Shown: piece after piece, positions 1 to 6,242 of the stretch
Position numbering within the stretch: position 1 is the stretch's first letter
Layout: every line of letters starts with the position of its first letter
NCBI GenBank assembly: GCA_021795795.1
Contig: JAJYPA010000447.1
Span: forward strand, 1-6,907
DNA from: Pseudomonadota bacterium
GTDB taxonomy: Bacteria > Pseudomonadota > Gammaproteobacteria > Halothiobacillales > Halothiobacillaceae
Length of the DNA: 6,907 nt
Direction: 5' to 3'
The notes under the pieces: generated by a model
What the model saw: only the letters and a program-made list of their open reading frames with translations
Database searches by the model: none
Told to the model about the DNA's origin: nothing
Program-made: the position numbers and the translations under genes

Positions 1-217
1 CACCATGTACGGCCTGCATAACAGACATGACCTGCTGCTGCTCCGTTTGTATGTTCATCGCCAACTCGCGAAGATCCAGAAGCCATTCGCGGGCGTCCTG
101 GTTGCCGCCGTCGCTGGCTGTCTTGAGCTTCGCTGCAAGCGCCTGCAGCGCTTGAGAGACGCCCTGTGCCTCCTGCTGAAGCTGATTGTACTGCTGGTCG
201 ATGGTTGCAATGTCCAT
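1..217 (-). CDS. Small helical Gln-rich protein, 3' end beyond the window
   Basis: Reading leftward from an ATG at 217-215, 72 codons stay open to the window edge, so the C-terminus is missing. The product starts MDIATIDQQYNQLQQEA and is rich in Gln, Ala and Leu with heptad-like spacing (residues 5-32 and 42-70), which suggests a mainly alpha-helical or coiled-coil soluble protein. There is no signal peptide, membrane segment or catalytic motif. A good Shine-Dalgarno AAGGA (plus-strand 225-229) sits 7 nt before the ATG, which supports this start and reality of the gene. It resembles small conserved hypothetical proteins carried in the backbone of proteobacterial ICEs; that likeness is from memory and is an inference. 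It is separated from the defence operon by about 300 bp and reads in the same direction. The overlapping plus-strand frame from 5 to 340 is taken as its shadow. Confidence 0.72.
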   Translation of the reverse strand, partial: MDIATIDQQYNQLQQEAQGVSQALQALAAKLKTASDGGNQDAREWLLDLRELAMNIQTEQQQVMSVMQAVHG

Positions 218-224
218 GAAGTTG

Positions 225-229
225 TCCTT
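225..229 (-). promoter_or_regulatory. Ribosome binding site for the gene starting at 217
   Basis: AAGGA on the minus strand with a 7-nt spacer to the ATG at 217. It fixes the start of the left-edge gene. Confidence 0.6.
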
Positions 230-364
230 TCAGTTGAGTGGTTACGGCAGCCTGATTGTTACGTCTTTCGTTATTTGAGTAAGAGGAAGGCGTTTTATCC
301 CGCGGTCATTCAGGATGGTTTGGAGAACAGCGTCTTGTAGAGGGTGGGACGCAGAGGATATAGA

Positions 365-455
365 AAGGGCGGAATCTCCTTTGTTATCGTGGGAAGTGAA
401 TCAGACTTTCACGATAGACAGGCCAGAAGACTGGCTCATGAGGAGGTCCGCCCTT
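365..455 (+). ncRNA. Candidate structured RNA (three-way junction)
   Basis: Three nested helices can be drawn by hand. The closing stem pairs 365-373 with 447-455 (9 bp), then, after a bulged A at 374, 375-380 with 441-446 (6 bp). Hairpin A pairs 385-394 with 407-416 (10 bp, 12-nt loop). Hairpin B pairs 421-426 with 431-436 (6 bp, AAGA loop). Short unpaired joints of about four bases link them. All four non-Watson-Crick pairs (375-446, 392-409, 393-408, 421-436) are G-U on the plus strand and would be A-C mismatches on the minus strand, so the plus strand is the better-folding one. It could be a small RNA, an RNA element at a 5' or 3' end, or a folded single-stranded DNA site. I do not recognise a known family. 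No strong promoter or T-tract was seen next to it. Confidence 0.5.
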
Positions 456-530
456 GCAGCGTATTGTAGCTGGTATTCCCACTGAAGCATCACTGTGACA
501 CCCTGGCCCGAGATCCTGAGCGATATCGTC

Positions 531-665
531 CTACCCAATACCCGCACTGTTCTCGGCAAGCAGCTTCAGGTAGTGCTCGCGACGAGCCTCATCACTCGGG
601 AACGTCTGCCCGAGGCATTCAACGGGGCCAGACTTGGCCGCATGGTTCTGGAATAAATCAGTCAT
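531..665 (-). pseudogene. Truncated N-terminus of a site-specific DNA methyltransferase
   Basis: An ATG at 665-663 lies inside the last codons of the nuclease gene (8-bp overlap) and opens a 44-codon frame ending in TAG at 531. The product, MTDLFQNHAAKSGPVECLGQ followed by TFPSDEARREHYLKLLAEN, resembles the N-terminus of large site-specific DNA-methyltransferases of defence clusters, which begin with a lysine/proline-rich start, a 'CLG-TF-(N/S)DEARRE' block and, later, a DPPY catalytic motif. Here the likeness stops after about residue 39 (near position 549) and the DPPY region is absent, so the protein cannot be active. The cause looks like deletion or recombination rather than a simple frameshift, because no other frame downstream resumes the family. 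The overlapping start shows it was the next gene of the operon. The family match is from memory over a short stretch, so the identification is moderate. Confidence 0.5.
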
Positions 666-2004
666 TGGGTGTGATCTCGCTAAGGTCGGTCCGCTCGCCT
701 ACATTGGCAGCGTCGAATTTTTTGGGCTTTACCGCGATGGCCACGGCTTTTCCGGTCTCGATGGTTTGACGAATCGCTTCCCTCAAAACATCTGACTGGC
801 TTGGTGTGGTGCCCACCCAGGCTTTCGAAACAATCGCCGTGAAGGACGAGTTACCAAAATGGCGGCCTGCGTTTTCGAAGGTGACGCGAAGCCCACCGCG
901 CGGACCTTGTATGCCAGGACTCTGGGCCAGCAACTTCCAATAGCCGAGTGGTAGATACATGCCAGGTACCAGCCCGATGTCGTCTGGGTTGAAAACCAGC
1001 CGAGAGCACAGTTTCAGGAAGAACGGGTTTTCCGTCAGGCGAAAGCCATCGTGCGCAGTGTTGTCCGGACAAACCTGTATAGCGGCCAGCAATCCATCCA
1101 TCCGATTGATCTCTTCAGCAAGCTGGCTATTCGGCAGCCTAAAAATGGCCTGGGGCACACCGTTTGGCCCGTCTTCACGCTCCATCGCTTTGTACTGAAC
1201 CATGACAAAGCTTTGGAATGTCTCGTTGAAATAGATGAGATCAGTGCCGGTTTGTTCTTCCAGCGGGAGCCGATTGGCAAGGATGACGGTGAGTCGCTCC
1301 GACGTTGCCTCTGATTCGAATACCGCTGCGTTGTAGGGGTAGGTTTTGATCAGATCAAAACCGGGCAGATGCATCAGGTCGTGAATCACCATCGGGTCTT
1401 CACGCAGCCGAGCACTGGGCAAGCCATCAAGGAAAGACACTGGAGTGCCATCCGGTGGTGACCATTCTTGAACGGGGTCGCGGCTTAACCCTGCAATCGA
1501 GAGCGCCGTGAGTACGGCTTCTTTCTGTTGTGCCAGGTTGTCTTTGGCCTTGGGAGAAAGCAGTTGAATGCGCTCTGTTCGGGCTTGGCTGAACCGGTCC
1601 AGCAACGCGCTGGCCTGGGGCGCTAGTTGCCGAATGGTCTCGATGACAGCGGCAAAACCTTTATCAGTCAGCAAACCACCTGATTCGAAACGTTTTCGCA
1701 CGAATGCCGCATTGCGCTTTGGCAGACGATTGATGATTCGCTGAACAGATATGGGCTCCGAGAGTTTTTCCACCCGATCGAGGTTCAACCGGCTCAGCCC
1801 AGTACCGGCACGAATCCCCCGTCGTCCGAGGCCAATGTGTGTAACCTTGCGTGCGCTAATGATGAAGCAGACCAACGGCACGTTTCGGCTGTGTTGGAAG
1901 TCGGCCACTGGCTCGGCAAACGGCCGCTCTTCCGCAACGCATTCAAGAAATACGTTCATCCGATCTTTAGGAAGGAGTACGGCAAAGCCGCTTGCTTTGG
2001 CCAT
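658..2004 (-). CDS. Putative PD-(D/E)XK-like nuclease, third component of the SIR2-HerA operon
   Basis: This is a 448-residue soluble protein with no signal peptide or membrane segment. Its centre, about residues 215-275, looks like a PD-(D/E)XK-type core: PLEE (Glu249/Glu250), then GTDLIY with Asp255, then a beta strand ending in VQYK, giving a Q-x-K motif (Gln270, Lys272). Spacing of D-x14-QxK fits this fold, and proteins from defence islands that I recall share the RLTV...NR.P(L/I)EE...DLIY...VQYK pattern. The first 120 residues (about 40-90 beta-rich, with GLGRRGIRAGTG at 58-69) and the C-terminal region 340-425 (GMYLPLGYW, GPRGG, SKAWVGT) look like separate conserved domains that I cannot name. 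The start ATG directly abuts the HerA stop codon, and a GGTGGAG ribosome site lies 8 nt upstream. The role is probably DNA cleavage, or nucleic-acid recognition, in the complex. Nuclease activity is inferred from motifs only. Confidence 0.65.
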   Translation of the reverse strand: MAKASGFAVLLPKDRMNVFLECVAEERPFAEPVADFQHSRNVPLVCFIISARKVTHIGLGRRGIRAGTGLSRLNLDRVEKLSEPISVQRIINRLPKRNAAFVRKRFESGGLLTDKGFAAVIETIRQLAPQASALLDRFSQARTERIQLLSPKAKDNLAQQKEAVLTALSIAGLSRDPVQEWSPPDGTPVSFLDGLPSARLREDPMVIHDLMHLPGFDLIKTYPYNAAVFESEATSERLTVILANRLPLEEQTGTDLIYFNETFQSFVMVQYKAMEREDGPNGVPQAIFRLPNSQLAEEINRMDGLLAAIQVCPDNTAHDGFRLTENPFFLKLCSRLVFNPDDIGLVPGMYLPLGYWKLLAQSPGIQGPRGGLRVTFENAGRHFGNSSFTAIVSKAWVGTTPSQSDVLREAIRQTIETGKAVAIAVKPKKFDAANVGERTDLSEITPND

Positions 2005-4134
2005 CTAGTCAGCTCCACCTTCGTCTGCGGCGTTGCTGCCTTGAACAGAAGCTATTTGTTGCCAGTCATCGGCAATCGTCTTCCAATCCACGTTGCGATC
2101 AACCGCCGCATTCTGGCCAGTGTCATCTTGTTTTTTGCCCGACCACACCGCCCAGAAATCCGGATCGTCGGATTTTGGCCGCTGGCCATCGGGCAAGGCA
2201 TTCATCTGTACCAGCACCGGCAACTCGGAGGCCCAGCCGAGCAGGATGGCGTGGCGGGATGGCAGCGAAGGAAGATCGCGCAGCAGGCCGCGCAGGTTGT
2301 CCGGCACCAGTTTGTGCACCAGCTCCTGATCGCGGTCGTTGCTGATGCGGTGCAGCAGATAGCTGTTGCATTGGGACAGCACCGTGGGCGACAGCTCGCT
2401 GGGGCGCTGGGATGACAGCGCTAGCCCCAAACCAAACTTGCGCCCTTCTCGGGCGATTTTCTCGAACACCTGGCAGCAAATGGCGGCGGAGTTCTGGTTC
2501 TCCGCGTCGTCTTTGTAGTGCTTGATAAAGGTGTGCGCCTCTTCCATCACCAGCACGGTGGGCAGCGTTTTGCCGTGATTGAGCTTGCGGTAGCGCTGCA
2601 ATGCTTCCAGCGTCATACGGGCGATGACGGCGGTGACGATATGCACGACTTCGGCGGGGACCAGTGACAGGTCGATCACTGTCACCGTGCCGTTGGAGGC
2701 TTGATTGTCGCCGATATAGTTCGTCAACCAGCCGTCCAGCGTTACGTCGCTGGTATCGCCGGTAATGGTTTTCATGCGGCTATCCGAGAGAATCGTTCGG
2801 ATGCGCATCAGCATGGTCTCGACATACTCCGAGACATTCAGCAGTTCTGCATTGGCTTCCACACTGCGCAGCAGTTGATCACCGGTAAACACGCGCGGAA
2901 CGTCCGCATCGATGGGCATGATGTCGGTATCGCTACCGCCAAATGCTGCGTGTGCCGCTTTAGCCAAGCCTAAAAACTCATCAATCTCTGGCCGGGTGAA
3001 TTCATAGGTTGGGTACTGTCCGGTGCGTGCATTGGTAAATACTGAGATTTTGTCTCTAACTTCGGTAAGCGCGGCGCTTTCATCTGCACTGAATGAAGCA
3101 TCGTTTTCTAGCCCTTCCTGCCACTTCTTGATTTTTTCGAAGAAGTTTTTTGGGTGCGGAAAATTGGCCCAAGGACGTCCGGCAGCGCGTTCGATCTGAA
3201 TCACGCTAACGAGCGTGCGCAGAAAACGGCGCATGTCGTGGCTTGGCGTGGTAGCGGCTTCCACTGCGCCATCGCGCACCGCACGCAGTGCCTGAATCAG
3301 GGTGGGGCGCTGTGCCCTGGCGCTGGCCTGAGTAAACGCACTCCACTCGGCGCTGTTCCAGAACCACAGCGGCACCTGGAGCTGTTCAATACCGCTGGCG
3401 TGGTTCGGCTCAACCGCAAACACCCGCACCTTGCCCAAGCCATCAAACGCCTTGGAATACTCGCCATTAGGGTCGAGCACGATAAAGCGGGCATTGGGGT
3501 CGGTACCGTCACGAGCTTTTCTGGCTTCTTCCAGCGACCAACGGATCAAACCGGCGACTGAGCAGGATTTGCCGCTGCCGGTATTGCCTAGAACGGCCAG
3601 ATGCCGACCGAACAGGCGATCTGGGTCGATCTTGACTTCGGCATTCGCTGCTAGGGGGCTTATGCCGATCTTCACACGGCGGTTGTCACCGGATTCGACG
3701 ATGGCGCGAAGCTGGCATTGTGTTGGCAGTAGCACCGGATCACCAACCGTGGGGTAGGCTTCCACGCCGCGCCGGAAGGTGTAGCGTTCATTGCCATCGT
3801 GCTGACCTTCGTAGGACAGACCACCCAAGGGGTTGAGGCTCATTTTGCGCAGCGGATAGGGCAGGTCCACCAGGCCGAAGTCCTGCATACCCTTGCGCTT
3901 GGGGTACTGTGAACGCTCGATGGTGATCCATTCCACCTGCGCCACCAGATAGCCTTCGTCGCTGGGCACCAGCACATAGCCGTTAATACGCGGGAACGGC
4001 CGTGGCGTGCCTGTGTTCAGGGCGACGTTATCGGGCGCTTCGATATCCAGCAGCACCTTGATTTCGTCGGGCGAGACAAAGTCGATGCTGCCGATGCGCA
4101 AGGAGTCGGAGTAAGCGATGGGTGAGAAGCTCAT
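2005..4134 (-). CDS. herA: HerA/FtsK-family hexameric DNA translocase ATPase
   Basis: This is a 709-residue P-loop ATPase of the HerA (DUF87) branch. Residues about 10-165 form the N-terminal beta-barrel (HAS-barrel-like) region. The Walker A motif is GNTGSGKS (183-190; Lys189 and Ser190 bind the ATP phosphates and Mg). Walker B is VLVMEEAH (527-534; Glu531/Glu532 catalytic). The family signature SSQRPSELS follows at 574-582, then the SNDRD sensor/finger region at 598-602 and a closing LPSRHAILLGW segment at 624-634. The long part between Walker A and B (about 240-480) is largely helical and makes it longer than archaeal HerA (about 500 residues). Known members form hexameric rings that translocate on or sense DNA, and in SIR2-HerA defence they assemble with SIR2 NADases. 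The ATG overlaps the SIR2 stop as ATGA, with only a weak GGGG-type ribosome site, so translation is probably coupled. All key residues are present. Confidence 0.93.
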   Translation of the reverse strand: MSFSPIAYSDSLRIGSIDFVSPDEIKVLLDIEAPDNVALNTGTPRPFPRINGYVLVPSDEGYLVAQVEWITIERSQYPKRKGMQDFGLVDLPYPLRKMSLNPLGGLSYEGQHDGNERYTFRRGVEAYPTVGDPVLLPTQCQLRAIVESGDNRRVKIGISPLAANAEVKIDPDRLFGRHLAVLGNTGSGKSCSVAGLIRWSLEEARKARDGTDPNARFIVLDPNGEYSKAFDGLGKVRVFAVEPNHASGIEQLQVPLWFWNSAEWSAFTQASARAQRPTLIQALRAVRDGAVEAATTPSHDMRRFLRTLVSVIQIERAAGRPWANFPHPKNFFEKIKKWQEGLENDASFSADESAALTEVRDKISVFTNARTGQYPTYEFTRPEIDEFLGLAKAAHAAFGGSDTDIMPIDADVPRVFTGDQLLRSVEANAELLNVSEYVETMLMRIRTILSDSRMKTITGDTSDVTLDGWLTNYIGDNQASNGTVTVIDLSLVPAEVVHIVTAVIARMTLEALQRYRKLNHGKTLPTVLVMEEAHTFIKHYKDDAENQNSAAICCQVFEKIAREGRKFGLGLALSSQRPSELSPTVLSQCNSYLLHRISNDRDQELVHKLVPDNLRGLLRDLPSLPSRHAILLGWASELPVLVQMNALPDGQRPKSDDPDFWAVWSGKKQDDTGQNAAVDRNVDWKTIADDWQQIASVQGSNAADEGGAD
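2013..2016 (-). promoter_or_regulatory. Ribosome binding site inside the end of the HerA gene
   Basis: GGAG (as part of GGTGGAG on the minus strand), 8 nt before the ATG at 2004. It lies within the last HerA codons and supports coupled translation of the nuclease gene and this choice of start. Confidence 0.5.
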
Positions 4135-5555
4135 CTGAGGTCTGCCCCGTCAAGCTCGCCGCCCGCTTTCTCCGCTGCCGGGGCCGGATGCGGTTCGGTG
4201 CCGTAGCGCTGCTTGAGCAGCTCGCTCATGCGGAAGGTGGTTTTATCGATGGCGGCCTTGGGCAGGAAGGTTTCGGTCAAGGTTTGTAAATCCGCCAGGG
4301 CCGGGCCGAGCATCAGGCTGATCTGCGAGGGACGCCCCAGCTCATCGTAGGTTTGCAGGATGCGACCGAGCGGATCGTCGTAGGCAATCACCACCAGATG
4401 GGTGGATGGAATGGTGAGCATGTCTCGGATCACGCGGTTGATGTGCTCGTCGCCAAAGCTGTAGCCGTAGGTGATCAGCGTGCTGTTGGGGCGACACACG
4501 GCGGCGGCGAGGTCGCGGAATAGCTCCACATAGGGGTAGTCCGAGGTCTCCCTGTCCTTGGCGGCGTTGGGGTAGATCATCAGCTTGTGGGCACTGGCAC
4601 CGTTTAATCCGGGCGCTTGCAAATAAGGTCCGACTTCGTCCACGCCAAAGGGTAGCCCGATACGGCGAATGTCCTTATCTGCCTGCACCCAGTCCACCGA
4701 CCCATGCAGCTTGGTAAAGCGGGCCACCCCTTCCAGATAGCGCGGCTCTCCGCGAATGCCCGGCGGGTTGTAGTGCATGTCCAGGTCCAGCCGCGACGAG
4801 CGGAAGATCGGCATCAGGTTGCCGAGAAAACGATCCAGCAGATGCAGCCCCGCCAGTTCGGCACCGGCCTCGATCAGGCGGTCGTGGTTGGTGGTGAAGA
4901 TGTTCAGCCGGTCCCGCACACCCGTGCGACTGGCGAAGCTCATCAGGAATGTGACTAATGCGTTGAACGCCTGTTCGCGACTGGCTTCAGCGGCTTCAGC
5001 GATACCGGCTTCACTTTGGAGGATGGACTTGGCGAATGCCTCCAATGTGGTGTCCAGTTCAGTGCGTAGCGCGTTGGCATCTTCCGATTTGTCCAAAATC
5101 TCCAGACCACGCAGCAATTCGTTGGCTGCGCGGAGTTGGTCTTCCAGATTGCCTTTTTTTCGTCCTGCCTTTTCGGCAGCATCTTCCGCTGCTTTCTTGA
5201 TTTCGGCCTGATAGCTGGGCAGCATCACTGCGCTCATACCTGCCGCTGCCTTGCCTGCCGCCAGATAATGCACCGCATGGGTGAGCCCCGATCCCGCCAG
5301 AAGTGAGAGGTGTTCCGACTGGAACAAGGCAGTCAGCCAAGGCTCGACGCGGCTGCGCAGCTCCTTGAGGCCGAACGTTTGATCCTTGGTTGCCCAGGAT
5401 GCTTCTGCACCTGTGCAGAGCTTGAACTTGCCATCATTTTCGGCGGTGGCTTCGAAGCAAACAGGGCGGTGGTCGTCCCTGACTTTTAGCGTATTGCCTG
5501 AGTATTTGCCGGAGCCTGTAGCATTGGTTTGTTGGTCGTGCGGTAAAACGCTCAT
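4131..5555 (-). CDS. SIR2-domain NADase, effector partner of HerA
   Basis: This is a 474-residue soluble protein with a SIR2-like Rossmann domain. The visible motifs are the glycine-rich NAD-binding loop LLAGSGLT (85-92), FTTNHDRLIE (220-229; Asn223 and Asp225), KLHGSVDW (282-289; His284 is the expected catalytic His) and GYSFGDEHIN (364-373). These are all the landmarks of defence-type SIR2 enzymes that hydrolyse NAD+ (as in ThsA, SIR2-APAZ and SIR2-HerA) rather than deacetylases; there is no zinc-binding cysteine quartet. About 80 residues precede the NAD loop, and a charged helical insert (about 115-200) separates the first two motifs. The likely role is abortive infection: NAD+ depletion when the HerA complex detects invading DNA. 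The ATG overlaps the preceding stop codon as ATGA and has AAGGA 9 nt upstream. The stop overlaps the HerA start in the same way. Confidence 0.9.
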   Translation of the reverse strand: MSVLPHDQQTNATGSGKYSGNTLKVRDDHRPVCFEATAENDGKFKLCTGAEASWATKDQTFGLKELRSRVEPWLTALFQSEHLSLLAGSGLTHAVHYLAAGKAAAGMSAVMLPSYQAEIKKAAEDAAEKAGRKKGNLEDQLRAANELLRGLEILDKSEDANALRTELDTTLEAFAKSILQSEAGIAEAAEASREQAFNALVTFLMSFASRTGVRDRLNIFTTNHDRLIEAGAELAGLHLLDRFLGNLMPIFRSSRLDLDMHYNPPGIRGEPRYLEGVARFTKLHGSVDWVQADKDIRRIGLPFGVDEVGPYLQAPGLNGASAHKLMIYPNAAKDRETSDYPYVELFRDLAAAVCRPNSTLITYGYSFGDEHINRVIRDMLTIPSTHLVVIAYDDPLGRILQTYDELGRPSQISLMLGPALADLQTLTETFLPKAAIDKTTFRMSELLKQRYGTEPHPAPAAEKAGGELDGADLR

Positions 5556-5788
5556 AGATTGAGTTCCTTGTTTTTCTGTTCGACCATCAGCACCCGCCCC
5601 TGTTCGGTAAGGCGGTAGCGCTGCTTGCTGCTGCGCGGCCTGTCAGGCAGGGTCATTTCAATCACGCCCAGCGTGCTTCGCCTCTGGCGATGATGGCGCG
5701 GACCTATCCGTGGAATCAAGGTTTCATACTGTCCTTCGCTAGGACTTGAGAGAATCTTCCGCGTGATTGCATTTGATTTATCCTGCAA
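5552..5788 (-). pseudogene. Winged-helix C-terminal remnant of an AlbA_2/Fic-type protein
   Basis: This 78-codon frame begins at a TTG (5788), three codons after an in-frame TAA, and ends in a TGA that overlaps the SIR2 ATG. Residues 39-66 (STLGVIEMTLPDRP, then RSSKQRYRLTEQGR) closely match the C-terminal winged helix found at the end of AlbA_2/HATPase DNA-binding proteins and some Fic proteins, where the usual text is 'GLIEMT(I/L)PDKP-S--Q-YRLT-KGR'. The preceding residues (IGPRHHRQRR) no longer resemble the helix-turn-helix part of that domain, and no convincing ribosome site precedes the TTG. It is therefore best read as the tail of a formerly larger gene, the one whose N-terminal part survives at 6566-6243. 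It may still be translated and help coupled initiation of the SIR2 gene. A small real winged-helix regulator is a less likely alternative. Confidence 0.55.
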
Positions 5789-5896
5789 AATTGGGGTTTA
5801 GCGCTTCTTGCCTTCCCCCATTTTTTTGTTGCCGACATGCCGTTATGGTGCCCATTCCTGATTTTTTGTTCTACGTAGATCGCGTCGGTTTGATGA

Positions 5897-5919
5897 TCTC
5901 TATATATAGTATATAGAGA
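5897..5919. repeat. Near-perfect palindrome, operator copy 1
   Basis: Ten-base arms TCTCTATATA (5897-5906) and TATATAGAGA (5910-5919) around a 3-base spacer TAG. It is the counterpart of the palindrome at 5958-5979, differing by the spacer and by an altered outer base pair on its left. Confidence 0.75.
5908..5913 (-). promoter_or_regulatory. Possible -10 element of the operon promoter
   Basis: TATACT on the minus strand, a 5/6 match to the sigma-70 -10 consensus, inside operator copy 1. Seventeen bases upstream there is only AGAACT, not a good -35. If real, it would place the promoter within the operator cluster and give a leader of roughly 110 nt. Many other TATA-like hexamers lie nearby, so the choice is uncertain. 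Confidence 0.25.
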
Positions 5920-5936
5920 ACTTTTTAAAAAGTTCT
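5917..5936. repeat. 20-bp perfect palindrome
   Basis: AGAACTTTTTAAAAAGTTCT reads the same on both strands. It shares AGAAC with operator copy 1 and GTTCT with the next palindrome, so the sites interlock. Confidence 0.8.
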
Positions 5937-5945
5937 AATTAGAAC
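5932..5945. repeat. 14-bp perfect palindrome
   Basis: GTTCTAATTAGAAC, a compact pair of the half-sites with a 4-base AATT centre. It overlaps the 20-bp palindrome by five bases, so the two could not be occupied fully at once by the same type of dimer. Confidence 0.8.
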
Positions 5946-5957
5946 GCCTGGCTGCCC

Positions 5958-5979
5958 GTTCTCTATATATATAGAGAAC
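5958..5979. repeat. 22-bp perfect palindrome, operator copy 2
   Basis: Arms GTTCTCTATAT (5958-5968) and ATATAGAGAAC (5969-5979) are perfect reverse complements. It is the most symmetrical site in the array and repeats the core of the palindrome at 5897-5919, about 60 bp away. Confidence 0.8.
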
Positions 5980-6111
5980 TATTTCATTTTGTTCTACGCG
6001 TTTTTCAACCATAACTTTCTGATTCGTAAAAGCCAACCTTCTGCAGTCTATGGTGATCTCGTCGCGCTGCGTCGACATGCAAGGGAGGGATGGTCGCGCG
6101 GGTTGCCACCG

Positions 6112-6136
6112 CGGGAGTGTTCTAACCTTACTCCCG
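6112..6136. repeat. Inverted repeat with GTTCT in its loop
   Basis: CGGGAGT (6112-6118) pairs with ACTCCCG (6130-6136) around an 11-base loop. No T-tract follows on either strand, so it is not a standard terminator. The loop begins with GTTCT, the pentamer of the operator array, which may be coincidence. Confidence 0.35.
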
Positions 6137-6242
6137 GCGATCTCAGTGATTCCTGTGGCCGCTTAGGGCGCCCAATGGGTGTCCAATGACTGCGGTGGAT
6201 TGGGATGTGATTCTGTGTGGCTTCAACATACCGATCAGAAAC

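Larger units (their letters stand above)
218..530. other. Gene-poor stretch between the left gene and the operon
   Basis: This stretch has no convincing protein gene. Positions 218-364 would be the leader of the left-edge gene; I see no clear sigma-70 promoter in it on either strand. Positions 365-455 form the three-way-junction structure described separately. Positions 456-530 lie between that structure and the stop of the truncated methyltransferase and show neither a terminator nor a long frame. One minus-strand frame of about 50 codons crosses roughly 560-402 and ends inside the structure, but it has no start or recognisable motif. Confidence 0.6.
5868..5995. promoter_or_regulatory. Operator-like array of GTTCT/AGAAC palindromes
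   Basis: Within 128 bp there are repeated GTTCT or AGAAC pentamers: 5868-5872, 5917-5921, 5932-5936, 5941-5945, 5958-5962, 5975-5979 and 5991-5995. Most are arranged as perfect or near-perfect palindromes, in a far more AT-rich background than the surrounding genes. The array lies 80-207 bp upstream of the first operon frame. This is the expected place for a promoter controlled by a dimeric repressor. Two operators share the same CTCTATATA core. No regulator gene is present in the window, so the binding protein is unknown; binding is inferred. Confidence 0.6.
5789..6242. other. Non-coding stretch upstream of the operon
   Basis: No protein gene is supported here. The stretch contains the AT-rich palindrome array (5868-5995), a hairpin at 6112-6136 and otherwise unstructured sequence. 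If the AlbA_2 relic was once a single gene, this interval would have held its middle (ATPase) part, but none of that part is recognisable in any frame. A 66-codon plus-strand frame at 5989-6189 is Arg/Gly-rich without family likeness and is not accepted. Confidence 0.6.

Noticed and set aside
402..575. Open minus-strand frame of about 50 codons crossing the structured element
   Set aside because: It has no good start, no ribosome site and no recognisable motif, and it overlaps a stretch better explained by the folded structure.
1837..2415. 192-codon plus-strand frame, and many shorter frames opposite the operon
   Set aside because: They lie antisense to the HerA and nuclease genes, show no family likeness and are explained by the codon bias of the real genes.
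5791..5827. GGGG/CCCC stem followed by seven T residues, like a terminator
   Set aside because: The stem is only 5 bp with a 19-nt loop and no plus-strand gene precedes it. On the minus strand it has a tract of only four T residues.
6171..6191. Ten-base CCAATGACTG also found inverted at 659-668, considered as an element end
   Set aside because: A 10-base match is expected by chance in a window this size, and flanking bases do not extend it.
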